From Bordetella genomosp. 9 (lineage in GTDB: Bacteria; Pseudomonadota; Gammaproteobacteria; Burkholderiales; Burkholderiaceae_B): a stretch of 64,000 bases of DNA. A program made the position numbers and the translations under genes. The notes beneath the pieces are model-generated. The model was not told where the DNA came from and did not search any database. It saw nothing but the letters and a program-made list of their open reading frames with translations. The stretch spans positions 2,418,001 to 2,482,000 of the forward strand of contig NZ_NEVJ01000003.1 in assembly GCF_002261425.1 (NCBI RefSeq), given 5' to 3'. Shown piece by piece: positions 18,350 to 26,997 of the stretch. Numbering within the stretch: the first letter of the stretch is position 1; each line of letters starts with the position of its first letter.

Positions 18350-19840
18350 ATGATCGCCACTTCCCTGCCCGCGCGCCGCGCCCCGCGCCGCTCCACTATC
18401 GTGCCGGCCATCCTCTCGGCACTGGCGCTTCTATCCGGCTGTACGGTCGGGCCGGACTACGTACGTCCGGACATGGCCATTCCCAGCGCGTACAAGGAAA
18501 GCCCGCCGCGCGATCCACCCCAGGCCGGCGCCTGGAAGACCGCCCAGCCCGGCCAGATCGACGCCACGCGGAACTGGTGGGAAATCTACGGCGACAGCAC
18601 CCTGAACGACCTGGAGACCCAGGCCACCGCCGCCAACCAGACCATCGCCCAGGCCGCCGCCCAGTACCGTCAGGCACGCGCCGTGGTGCAGCAGGCCCGC
18701 GCCGCCTTCTGGCCCCAACTGAGCACCGGCGTGTCCGCCGACCGCGCCCGCAGCATCGGCAACGGCGGCAGCAAGCTCGGCAATACCTACACGGCGTCCC
18801 TGGACGCCGCCTGGGAGCCGGACCTGTGGGGCGCCGTCCGGCGCTCGGTGGAAGCCAGCGACGCCAGCGCCCAATCCAGCCAGGCGCAACTGGCGGCCGC
18901 GCGGCTCAGCGTGCAGGCCACGCTCGCCCAGGACTATATGCAATTGCGCGTCACCGACGAGCTCAAGGCCTTGTTCGCGCGCACCATCGCCGCCTTCGAG
19001 CGCTCCCTGAAACTGACGCAGAGCCAGTACAACGCCGGCGTCGCGCTGCGTTCCGACGTGGCGCTCGCGGAAGCGCAACTGCACACCGCGCAGGCATCGG
19101 CCATCGACCTGGACACCCAGCGCAACCAGCTGGAGCACGCCATCGCCATCCTGCTCGGCCGCGCGCCCGCCGATTTCACCTTGCCGCCCACGCCCGAAAG
19201 CTGGCGCGCCGCGGTGCCCGCGATCCCCGCCGGCGTGCCTTCGCAACTGCTCGAACGCCGCCCCGACATCGCCAGCGCGGAACGCCTGGCCGCGTCCGCC
19301 AACGCGCAGATCGGCGTGGCGCAGGCGGCCTTCTATCCCGACGTCACCCTGAGCGCCGCGATCGGCTTCAGCAGCGGCACCGCCGGCCTGGCGCAATGGT
19401 TCAACACGCCCAGCCGGATCTGGTCCCTGGGCGCCGCGCTGGCCGAAACGATATTCGACGGCGGCCTGCGCAGCGCCCGGGTCGACCAGGCGCGCGCCGG
19501 CTACGACGCCGCGGTCGCGCAGTACAAGCAGACCGTCCTGGGCGGCTTCCAGGAAGTCGAGGACAACCTGTCCAATCTGCGCGTGCTGGCCGACGAAAGC
19601 GTCGCCCAGGACCAGGCCGTCACGGCGTCGCGGTTGTCCGAACAGCTCGCCCTGGCGCAGTACCGCGCCGGCACCACGACCTACCTGACCGTGGTCACCG
19701 CCCAGTCGCTGACCCTGTCCAACGAACGCACCGCCGCGGACCTGCTGGGCCGCCGCCTGCTGGCCAGCGTCGCGCTGATCAAGGCCACCGGCGGCGGCTG
19801 GGATGCGGCGCAGCTCGGCGACCCGGTGGCCGCCCGATGA
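18350..19840 (+). CDS. RND efflux outer-membrane lipoprotein, NodT/OprM family
   Basis: A 496-residue outer-membrane channel subunit. The signal peptide ends in the lipobox ALLSGC, so the protein is lipidated, and TVGPDYVRP follows as in OprM/CusC proteins. Two repeats of the OEP domain (about 60-250 and 290-480) would form the trimeric beta-barrel and periplasmic coiled-coil tunnel. LLERRPDIASAERLAASANAQ in the second half is a family hallmark. First gene of the efflux operon; 34 bp separate it from the adaptor gene. Confidence 0.92.
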   Translation: MIATSLPARRAPRRSTIVPAILSALALLSGCTVGPDYVRPDMAIPSAYKESPPRDPPQAGAWKTAQPGQIDATRNWWEIYGDSTLNDLETQATAANQTIAQAAAQYRQARAVVQQARAAFWPQLSTGVSADRARSIGNGGSKLGNTYTASLDAAWEPDLWGAVRRSVEASDASAQSSQAQLAAARLSVQATLAQDYMQLRVTDELKALFARTIAAFERSLKLTQSQYNAGVALRSDVALAEAQLHTAQASAIDLDTQRNQLEHAIAILLGRAPADFTLPPTPESWRAAVPAIPAGVPSQLLERRPDIASAERLAASANAQIGVAQAAFYPDVTLSAAIGFSSGTAGLAQWFNTPSRIWSLGAALAETIFDGGLRSARVDQARAGYDAAVAQYKQTVLGGFQEVEDNLSNLRVLADESVAQDQAVTASRLSEQLALAQYRAGTTTYLTVVTAQSLTLSNERTAADLLGRRLLASVALIKATGGGWDAAQLGDPVAAR

Positions 19841-19874
19841 ACCCCGACACCTTGCAAGACTGAGAGCGAAGATC

Positions 19875-21068
19875 ATGGCAGATGCATTGTCCCGGCGCCG
19901 CGCCGGATACGCGGCCGCCGCCGTGGCCCTGGTGGCGATTGCCGCCGGCTTCTGGGGCGTCGAGCACCGCGCCGAATCGGCGGATGCGCCGGCGCCCAAG
20001 ACGCCGCCCGTCGTCGTGACGTCCACGCGCGTCGAGCAGCAGGACGTGCCCGTCTACCTGACCGGCGTGGGCACCGTCACCGCCAACCAGAGCGTGACGG
20101 TCAAGACCCGCGTGGACGGCGAGCTGGACAAGGTGGGTTTCGTCGAAGGCCAGGACGTCAAGGCCGGGCAGATGCTGGCGCAACTGGACCCGCGCGCGCT
20201 GCAGGCGCAGCTGGCGCAGGCCAAGGCCACCCAGGCCAAGGACCAGGCGCAACTGCTGAACGCCCGGCTGGACCTGAAACGCTTCACCCAGCTGACCAAG
20301 GAAGACGCCGCCACCCAGCAGCAGCTGGACACCCAGCGCGCGCTGGTCGCGCAGCTGGAGGCGACCGTGCAGATGGATGAAGCGCAGGTCTCGTTCGCGC
20401 AGGTACAGCTGGGCTACACCACCATCACCGCGCCCATCGGCGGCCGCGTGGGCGCGCGGCTGGTGGACCCGGGCAATATCGTGCACGCCAGCGATACCGG
20501 CGGGCTCGTCGTCATCAACCAGATCGATCCCATCTCGGTGATCTTCACCGTGCCGGAATCGGCGGTGGGCGACATCAACACCGCCATGGCCGACACGCCC
20601 CAGGGGCTGCCGGTCACCGCGCTGGGCCGGGAAACCAACCAGCCGCTGGGCACCGGCAAGCTGGTGCTGGTGAACAACCAGATCGACACCACCAGCGGCA
20701 CCGTGCAGCTGAAGGCCCTGTTCCCCAATCCACGGCACGTCCTGTGGCCGGGCCAATACGTCAACGCGCGCCTGCAGATCGCTACCCGCAAGCAGGCGCT
20801 GACCGTGCCGGCCGCCGTCGTGCAGCGCGGCCAGAACGGCACCTACGCCTATGCCCTGGACGACCAGGGCGTCGCGCGCATCCAGCCCATCCGCGTGGCG
20901 ATGATCCAGGACAATGTCGCCGTGGTGGATGAAGGCCTGAAGGCCGGCGAACGCGTGGTGGTCGACGGCCAGTACAAGCTGCGCCCCGGCATCCATACCG
21001 CCGAATCGAAAACGTCGACCGCGATGGCGGGCGCCCCCGGCGGGCCCGCGCAAGGGGATGGCAAATGA
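19875..21068 (+). CDS. RND efflux periplasmic adaptor (membrane fusion protein), MdtA-like
   Basis: A 397-residue adaptor with an N-terminal membrane anchor (about 8-28, no lipobox). Then come the barrel-sandwich lipoyl motif (VTVKTRVDGELDKVGFVEGQ), an alpha-hairpin (about 95-165) and the second lipoyl half with YTTITAPIGGRVGARLVDPG. The C-terminal part contains the beta-barrel domain. These features match MdtA/AcrA-type adaptors rather than CusB, which carries metal-binding Met residues not seen here. The start at 19875 is chosen because the anchor helix follows; an upstream in-frame start would overlap the lipoprotein gene. It overlaps the permease gene by ATGA. Confidence 0.92.
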   Translation: MADALSRRRAGYAAAAVALVAIAAGFWGVEHRAESADAPAPKTPPVVVTSTRVEQQDVPVYLTGVGTVTANQSVTVKTRVDGELDKVGFVEGQDVKAGQMLAQLDPRALQAQLAQAKATQAKDQAQLLNARLDLKRFTQLTKEDAATQQQLDTQRALVAQLEATVQMDEAQVSFAQVQLGYTTITAPIGGRVGARLVDPGNIVHASDTGGLVVINQIDPISVIFTVPESAVGDINTAMADTPQGLPVTALGRETNQPLGTGKLVLVNNQIDTTSGTVQLKALFPNPRHVLWPGQYVNARLQIATRKQALTVPAAVVQRGQNGTYAYALDDQGVARIQPIRVAMIQDNVAVVDEGLKAGERVVVDGQYKLRPGIHTAESKTSTAMAGAPGGPAQGDGK

Positions 21069-24000
21069 GCATTTCCGCCTCGTTCATCAAGCGCCCCATC
21101 GGCACCAGCCTGCTGGCGTTGGCGTTGCTGCTGGTCGGCGTGGCCGCCTGGCCGCTGCTGCCGGTGGCGCCGCTGCCTCAGGTGGATTTCCCCACGATCC
21201 AGGTCACCGTCAGCCTGCCGGGCGGCAGCCCGGAGACCATGGCGTCCAACGTCGCGCAGCCGCTGGAACGGCAGTTTTCGCTGATCGCCGGCCTGTCGCA
21301 GATGACCTCGCTGAGCGGCCAGAGCCAGACCCAGATCACGCTGCAGTTCGACCTGGACCGCAGCATCGAATCCGCCGCCGTCGACGTGCAGGCCGCCATC
21401 AACGCGGCCTCCGGCCAGTTGCCGTCCAACCTGCCCAACGCGCCCACCTTCCGCAAGGTCAATCCGGCCGACGCGCCCATCATGATCCTGAGCGTGCAGT
21501 CGGATACGCTGCCGATCACCGAGGTCAACGACTACGCCGACAACATCCTGGCGCAGCAGATATCGCAGATCAAGGGCGTGGGCCTGGTCAACATCGGCGG
21601 CCAGCAGAAACCGTCGGTGCGCGTGCAGGTCGACCCCACCAAGCTGAAATCGCTGGGCCTGAGCCTGGAGGACGTGCGCAACGTCATCGCCACGACCACG
21701 GTCAACCAGCCCAAGGGCACGATAGACGGCCCCACGCAGAGCTTCACCACCTACACCAACGACCAGCTGCTGAAGGCCGCGCAGTGGAACGACATGGTGC
21801 TGGCCTATCGCAACGGCGCACCCATCCGCGTGCGCGACGTCGGCGTGGCCGTGGACGGGCCCGAGAACAACAAGCTGGCGGCCTGGGCCTATGCGGGACC
21901 CGCGGCCGAGCCGGGCAATACGATCACCAACGGCCGCGGCATCGTGCTGCAGATCAGCAAGCAGCCGGGCGCCAACGTGATCGAGACCGTCGACGCCATC
22001 AAGGACGCCATGCCGCGCCTGCAGGCCGCCATCCCCCCCACCGTGCAGGTGAACACCATCATCGACCGCACCGCGAACATCCGCGCGTCGGTGCAGGATG
22101 TGGAATTCACGCTGATCCTGACCATCGTGCTGGTGGTGATGATCATCTTCGTCTTCCTGCGCGATATCGCCGCCACGCTGATCCCCTGCGTCACCGTCCC
22201 GCTGGCGCTGATGGGCACCGCCGGCATGATGTACGTGGCCGGCTTCAGCCTGGACAACCTGTCGCTGATGGCGCTGACCATCGCCGTGGGTTTCGTCGTC
22301 GACGACGCCATCGTCATGCTGGAAAACATCTATCGCCACGTCGAGGACGGCATGGGGCCGCTGGAAGCCGCCTACAAGGGCGCCGGGGAGATCGGCTTCA
22401 CCATCGTGTCGATCTCGGTGTCGCTGGTGGCGGTGTTCATCCCGCTGCTGCTGATGGGCGGCATCGTCGGCCGCCTGTTCCGCGAGTTCGCCGTCACCGT
22501 CACGCTGACCATCCTGGTGTCGGTCATCGTCTCGCTGACGCTGACGCCCATGCTGTGCTCGCGCTACCTGAAGAACCAGCACGGCCGCCAGCATGGCCGC
22601 CTGTTCATGCTGTTCGAGCGCGGCTTCGACGCCATGCTGGGCGGCTACAAGCGCGGCCTGCAATGGGTGCTGCGCCATCAGTTCATCACGCTGCTCAGCT
22701 TCATCGCCACGGTCGCCGTGACCGGGTTGATGTTCATCACCATACCGAAGGGGTTTTTTCCGCAGCAGGATACCGGCTATATCTTCGGTTTCGCCCAATC
22801 GTCGCAGGATTCTTCCTTCGGCGCGATGAACCGCCGCATGGTGCAGCTGGCGGACATCGTGCGCCAGGACAAGGACGTGGCGGCCTTCGGCATGAACGGC
22901 GACCCGACGCAGTTCAATACCGGCCGCTTCTACATCGGGCTGCGTTCCAAGGAAGACGGCCGCACCGACAATGCCGACGAAGTCATCCGCCGCCTGCGGC
23001 CCAAGGTGGCGCAGGTGGAAGGCGTCACGCTGTACATGCAGGCCGGCCAGGACATCAACGTGGGCGGCCGCCTGTCGCGCACGCAATACCAGTACACGCT
23101 GACCGATTCCAACCTGGACGAACTCAACCAATGGGCGCCGAGGCTGGCGACGCGTTTCGCCCAGCTGCCGCAACTGACCGACGTGGCCTCGGACCAGCAG
23201 AGCAACGCGCCCACCGCCACGCTGACCATCGACCGCGCGCGGGCATCCAGCTTCGGCATCTCGCCCGCCCTGATCGATTCCACCATCTACGACGCCATCG
23301 GCCAGCGGCAGGTCGCCCAGTACTTCACGCAGTTGAACAGCTATCACGTGGTGCTGGAAGTGACGCCGGCGCTGCAACGCGATCCCTCGCTGTTCGACAA
23401 GCTGTACCTGACGTCGCCGCTGACCGGCGAGCAGGTGCCGCTGTCCACCTTCGTCAAGCTGGACACCACCAGGACCAACTACCTGGCCATCAACCACCAG
23501 GGCCAGTTCCCGGCAGTCACCCTGTCGTTCAACCTGGCGCCGGGGACCTCGCTGGGCCAGGCCGTGCAGGCCATCAACGCCGCGCAGACGGAGATGGGCG
23601 TGCCTGCCACGCTGATCGGCTCCTTCCAGGGCGCGGCGCGCGCCTTCGGCGATTCGCTGAAATCGCAGCCTTACCTGATCGCCGCGGCGCTGATCGCGGT
23701 CTATATCGTCCTGGGCTTCCTGTACGAGAGCTATATCCATCCGCTGACCATCCTGTCCACGCTGCCTTCGGCCGGCCTGGGCGCGCTGCTGATCCTGCGC
23801 GCGGGCGGCTACGACCTGAGCGTGATCGCCCTGATCGGCATCATCCTGCTGATTGGCATCGTCAAGAAGAACGGCATCATGATGATCGACTTCGCCCTGC
23901 ACGCCGAACGCGAGCACGGCATGTCGCCGCAGGAAGCCATCTACCAGGCCTGCCTGCTGCGCTTCCGGCCCATCATGATGACCACCATGTGCGCCCTGCT

Positions 24001-24250
24001 GAGCGGCCTGCCGTTGATGCTCAGCAACGGCCAGGGCGCGGAACTGCGCCGTCCCCTGGGCTACGCCATGGTCGGCGGCCTGATCGTTTCGCAGGCGCTG
24101 ACCCTGTTCAGCACGCCGGTGGTCTACCTGTACCTGGACCGCGCGCATTACTGGTATCTGCGCCGCAAGGAAGCCCGCGCGGCGCGCAAGGCGGCGGGGC
24201 GCCAGGCCCCCGGCGATGGCGAGCCGCGCGAACCGCTGGTGCAGAAATAA
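21065..24250 (+). CDS. RND efflux permease, HAE1 family, MdtB/MdtC-like
   Basis: A 1061-residue inner-membrane proton-driven pump with 12 helices and two large periplasmic loops. The proton-relay pair D413-D414 lies in VGFVVDDAIVMLENI of helix 4, and the relay Lys lies in GIVKKNGIMMIDFAL of helix 10; the KKNxIMMIDFAL form is typical of MdtB/MdtC. MdtBC normally needs two permeases, but only one is encoded here, so it is probably a homotrimer. The substrate is likely hydrophobic drugs, bile salts or similar, although the linked regulators look metal-sensing. Confidence 0.94.
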   Translation: MSISASFIKRPIGTSLLALALLLVGVAAWPLLPVAPLPQVDFPTIQVTVSLPGGSPETMASNVAQPLERQFSLIAGLSQMTSLSGQSQTQITLQFDLDRSIESAAVDVQAAINAASGQLPSNLPNAPTFRKVNPADAPIMILSVQSDTLPITEVNDYADNILAQQISQIKGVGLVNIGGQQKPSVRVQVDPTKLKSLGLSLEDVRNVIATTTVNQPKGTIDGPTQSFTTYTNDQLLKAAQWNDMVLAYRNGAPIRVRDVGVAVDGPENNKLAAWAYAGPAAEPGNTITNGRGIVLQISKQPGANVIETVDAIKDAMPRLQAAIPPTVQVNTIIDRTANIRASVQDVEFTLILTIVLVVMIIFVFLRDIAATLIPCVTVPLALMGTAGMMYVAGFSLDNLSLMALTIAVGFVVDDAIVMLENIYRHVEDGMGPLEAAYKGAGEIGFTIVSISVSLVAVFIPLLLMGGIVGRLFREFAVTVTLTILVSVIVSLTLTPMLCSRYLKNQHGRQHGRLFMLFERGFDAMLGGYKRGLQWVLRHQFITLLSFIATVAVTGLMFITIPKGFFPQQDTGYIFGFAQSSQDSSFGAMNRRMVQLADIVRQDKDVAAFGMNGDPTQFNTGRFYIGLRSKEDGRTDNADEVIRRLRPKVAQVEGVTLYMQAGQDINVGGRLSRTQYQYTLTDSNLDELNQWAPRLATRFAQLPQLTDVASDQQSNAPTATLTIDRARASSFGISPALIDSTIYDAIGQRQVAQYFTQLNSYHVVLEVTPALQRDPSLFDKLYLTSPLTGEQVPLSTFVKLDTTRTNYLAINHQGQFPAVTLSFNLAPGTSLGQAVQAINAAQTEMGVPATLIGSFQGAARAFGDSLKSQPYLIAAALIAVYIVLGFLYESYIHPLTILSTLPSAGLGALLILRAGGYDLSVIALIGIILLIGIVKKNGIMMIDFALHAEREHGMSPQEAIYQACLLRFRPIMMTTMCALLSGLPLMLSNGQGAELRRPLGYAMVGGLIVSQALTLFSTPVVYLYLDRAHYWYLRRKEARAARKAAGRQAPGDGEPREPLVQK

Positions 24251-24300
24251 GGTAAAAGAACCGCAGTCCGCACCGTCGTGCACCCCACCAGCGCCCCGCC

Positions 24301-24987
24301 ATGAAAATCCTGATCGTCGAAGACGAGCTCAAAACGGCCGATTACCTGCACAAGGGCCTGACCGAGCAAGGTTGCGCCGTCGACCTGGCGCACAACGGCG
24401 TCGACGGCCAGTACCTGGCGGTGGAACACGCGTACGACGTCATCGTGCTGGACGTCATGCTGCCGGGGCTGGACGGCTTCCAGGTGCTGCGCGAACTGCG
24501 CCGCTTCCGCCAGACGCCGGTCATCATGCTGACCGCGCGCGACAGCGTGGAAGACCGCATCCGCGGCCTGCAGGACGGCGCCGACGACTACCTGGTCAAG
24601 CCGTTCTCCTTCCTGGAATTGCTGGCCCGCCTGCAGGCGCTCACGCGCCGCGGACGGACCCAGGAGCCCATGCACCTGCGTATCGGCGACCTGCAGATCG
24701 ACCTGGCCAGCCGCAAGGCGCAGCGCGCCGGCGTGCGCATCGACCTGACCGCCAAGGAGTTCGCGCTGCTGGCCGTGCTGGCCCGCCGCAAGGGCGAGAT
24801 CCTGTCCAAGACCGCGATCGCCGAACTGGTCTGGGACATGAACTTCGACAGCAACGTCAACGTCGTCGAAGTCGCGATCAAGCGCCTGCGCGCCAAGATC
24901 GACAGCCCCTTCGGCACGCGCCTGCTGCACACCATCCGCGGCATGGGCTACGTGCTGGAACAGCGCGACGACGCGCAGCCCGAATGA
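24301..24987 (+). CDS. OmpR-family response regulator, CusR-like
   Basis: A 228-residue response regulator. The receiver domain has the acidic pocket EDE at 9-11, phosphoacceptor Asp51 in [12 protein letters not shown], and Lys in VKPF near 100. The C-terminal winged helix ends [16 protein letters not shown] ([13 protein letters not shown]), placing it with heavy-metal response regulators such as CusR. It lies 50 bp after the pump gene and overlaps the sensor kinase by ATGA. It probably binds the box at 18284-18303. Confidence 0.93.
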   Translation: MKILIVEDELKTADYLHKGLTEQGCAVDLAHNGVDGQYLAVEHAYDVIVLDVMLPGLDGFQVLRELRRFRQTPVIMLTARDSVEDRIRGLQDGADDYLVKPFSFLELLARLQALTRRGRTQEPMHLRIGDLQIDLASRKAQRAGVRIDLTAKEFALLAVLARRKGEILSKTAIAELVWDMNFDSNVNVVEVAIKRLRAKIDSPFGTRLLHTIRGMGYVLEQRDDAQPE

Positions 24988-26363
24988 AGCCGTCCGCGTC
25001 CATCACCACCCGGCTGGCGCTGATGTTCGCGTCGGTCGCGCTGCTGACCTTCTCGCTGATCGGCGCGGCCCTGTACGGCGTGCTGCGCACGGAGCTCGCC
25101 CGCCAGCAGACCGACGTGCTGAACACCACCGCCAACGAAATGCTCTACGCGCTGAACCGCATGGGCAATACCGAGCGCTGGAGCCACGCGGAAACCAAGA
25201 TGGACACGCTGACGCCGGCCGACGGCAGCCTGCGTTTCTGGATACTCAGCCCCGATCCGGCCTATGCCTACGGCAAGGACGTCCCCGCGGCGCTGAGCGC
25301 GGCGCCGCCGCCCGACGGTTTCGACAGCGTCGCCATTCCGGGCCGCCTGTACCCCATGCGCATCCTCGTGCGCACCGTGCCCGCCCTGCAGGACCGTCCT
25401 CAGGTGAAGTTCATCGTCGGCATCGAGACCGCACCGTATTTCCATACCCTGCACAGCTTCCTGATCGCGCTGGCGGGCCTGCTGCTGTCCGCCGTCGTGC
25501 TGATCATGTTCCTGGGCCATTGGGTCGCGCGCATGGGGCTGCTGCCGCTGCAGCGGCTGTCCGACGAGGCCCGCAAGCTCAGCCCGCGCCACCTGGCCCA
25601 GCGGCTGGACGTGGCCACCCTGCCGATCGAACTGGCCGACCTGGCCGGCGCCTTCAACGGCGCGCTGGGCCGGCTGGAAATCGCCTACACGCGGCTGGAG
25701 GCCTTCAACGCCGACGTCGCCCATGAACTGCGCACGCCCCTGACCAACCTGATCGGCCAGACGCAGGTCGCGCTGTCGCGCCGCCGCAGCGTGGCCGACC
25801 TGGAAGAAGTGCTGCAATCCAACCTGGAAGAACTGGACAGCCTGCGCGCCATCGTCAACGACATGCTGTTCCTGGCGCGCGCCGACCAGGGCGAAGCCGC
25901 CACCGGACTGGTGCGCACCCCGGTTGCCGCCGAGGTCGGCAAGACGATCGAGTTCTTCGAATTCGTGCTGGACGACATGCGGCTTTCCGTGGAAATCGAA
26001 GGCGATACCCAGGCCGAGGCGTCGCTGGATACCGCGCGCTTTCGCCGCGCCGTGACGAACCTGCTGCAGAACGCCATCCAGCACACCGCATGCGGCGGAC
26101 GCATCACGGTGCGCATCGATCCGCAACCGGGCAGCGTGCGCGTGGCGGTATCCAATCCGGGCGCGCCCATCGACCCCATCCACCTGCCGCGCCTGTTCGA
26201 TCGCTTCTACCGCGTGGATGCGTCGCGCCACGACAAGGGCGACACCCATGGCCACGGCCTGGGCCTGGCCATCGTCAAGGCCGTGGCGACCATGCACGGC
26301 GGCGACGTGTTCGCCACCAGCGATCATGGCACGACCACCATAGGCTTCAGCGTGCTGGCCTGA
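24984..26363 (+). CDS. CusS-like heavy-metal-type sensor histidine kinase
   Basis: A 459-residue membrane kinase. Helices at about 10-33 and 155-178 bound a periplasmic sensor domain of roughly 120 residues. A HAMP domain follows, then the dimerisation/phosphorylation box [16 protein letters not shown] with His247, and the ATP-binding domain with an N-box ([10 protein letters not shown]) and G-box [13 protein letters not shown]. The [13 protein letters not shown] form is typical of heavy-metal sensor kinases. The signal is unknown: no Met- or His-rich metal-binding patch is apparent in the sensor domain, so it may respond to an organic signal. Confidence 0.92.
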   Translation: MKPSASITTRLALMFASVALLTFSLIGAALYGVLRTELARQQTDVLNTTANEMLYALNRMGNTERWSHAETKMDTLTPADGSLRFWILSPDPAYAYGKDVPAALSAAPPPDGFDSVAIPGRLYPMRILVRTVPALQDRPQVKFIVGIETAPYFHTLHSFLIALAGLLLSAVVLIMFLGHWVARMGLLPLQRLSDEARKLSPRHLAQRLDVATLPIELADLAGAFNGALGRLEIAYTRLEAFNADVAHELRTPLTNLIGQTQVALSRRRSVADLEEVLQSNLEELDSLRAIVNDMLFLARADQGEAATGLVRTPVAAEVGKTIEFFEFVLDDMRLSVEIEGDTQAEASLDTARFRRAVTNLLQNAIQHTACGGRITVRIDPQPGSVRVAVSNPGAPIDPIHLPRLFDRFYRVDASRHDKGDTHGHGLGLAIVKAVATMHGGDVFATSDHGTTTIGFSVLA

Positions 26364-26670
26364 CCGCATCGTGTCCGCACGCTGGCCGACTACGTGTAAA
26401 CCCGGGGTGGCGGATGTCGATTCGGTAATCCTGGATTGCAGGATCGGCCTGCGCGGCGCGCCTTGCGCAAAGAGTGCGTCTTATAAATTCCGCGGACCTG
26501 GAATTCCTGCCATGGACCGGAACGCGACTTCCATGCTCGCAACGAACGGGCGTCTGAATGACAGAACCCGGTTGCACATAAATAGAGTCTGGTCGTAGAG
26601 TCCGCCGCTTCATGAATTCGCCCGCCCTTTCCCCGCATCGCCGTCCCGTACCCGTCATACACGCCGCGTC

Positions 26671-26706
26671 AGCTGCATTAGCTGAATTAGCTGAGTTAGC
26701 CGCATC
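26671..26706. repeat. 9-bp tandem repeat array A
   Basis: Four units based on AGCTGNATT: AGCTGCATT, AGCTGAATT, AGCTGAGTT, AGCCGCATC. It lies about 290-330 bp upstream of the first autotransporter start. Being a multiple of nine, copy change would alter promoter spacing rather than a reading frame. Confidence 0.7.
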
Positions 26707-26791
26707 CGTCACGCATGCCTTGCATGCGCCGGCCCGCGCGACCGGCAATCCATAGCCACGGGCGGCGCGCCTCCCGCCGCCGCCCAGTCCC

Positions 26792-26827
26792 CCTGTTCCC
26801 CCTGTTCCACCTGTTCCACCTGATCCG
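26792..26827. repeat. 9-bp tandem repeat array B
   Basis: Four units based on CCTGTTCCA: CCTGTTCCC, CCTGTTCCA twice, CCTGATCCG. It lies about 170-205 bp before the first autotransporter start, in what is probably promoter or 5'-leader DNA. Confidence 0.7.
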
Positions 26828-26997
26828 CACATAAAGCGGCGAATCGTGCCGGTGTCGGCTTCGCGCACCTTGCACGAGCCCGTCACGGCGTGAACCCTCG
26901 CGCGGCGCCTGCGCGCGCTGCGCGCATCCATTCCATCCTTCACCAGAGAGTACGCAGCACCGATCCGCCAGCACCCTTCCAGCGCTAAAGGAGCAGT

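Larger units (their letters stand above)
26364..26997. other. 634-bp repeat-rich upstream region of the autotransporter locus
   Basis: No convincing gene; a 232-codon open frame on the minus strand translates into low-complexity repeats and has no family resemblance. A small stem (ATCCTG, 26428-26433; CAGGAT, 26439-26444) lies after the kinase stop and may end the efflux transcript, though no T-tract follows. TTATAAAT at 26481-26488 is a good -10-like box without a clear -35. Two 9-bp tandem repeat arrays lie at 26671-26706 and 26792-26827. A strong AAGGAG ribosome-binding site ends the region, ten bases before the ATG. Confidence 0.6.

Noticed and set aside
20849..24283. A 1144-codon open frame on the minus strand opposite the RND genes.
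   Set aside because: It is the mirror of GC-rich codon use in the pump genes, giving Gln/Arg/His/Asp-rich sequence with no domain. The plus-strand product is an unmistakable RND permease.
26481..26530. Possible BvgA-type binding sites (TTTCYTA-like heptads) before the first autotransporter.
   Set aside because: Only GAATTCC-like fragments are seen, without the paired heptads at the spacing expected for BvgA.
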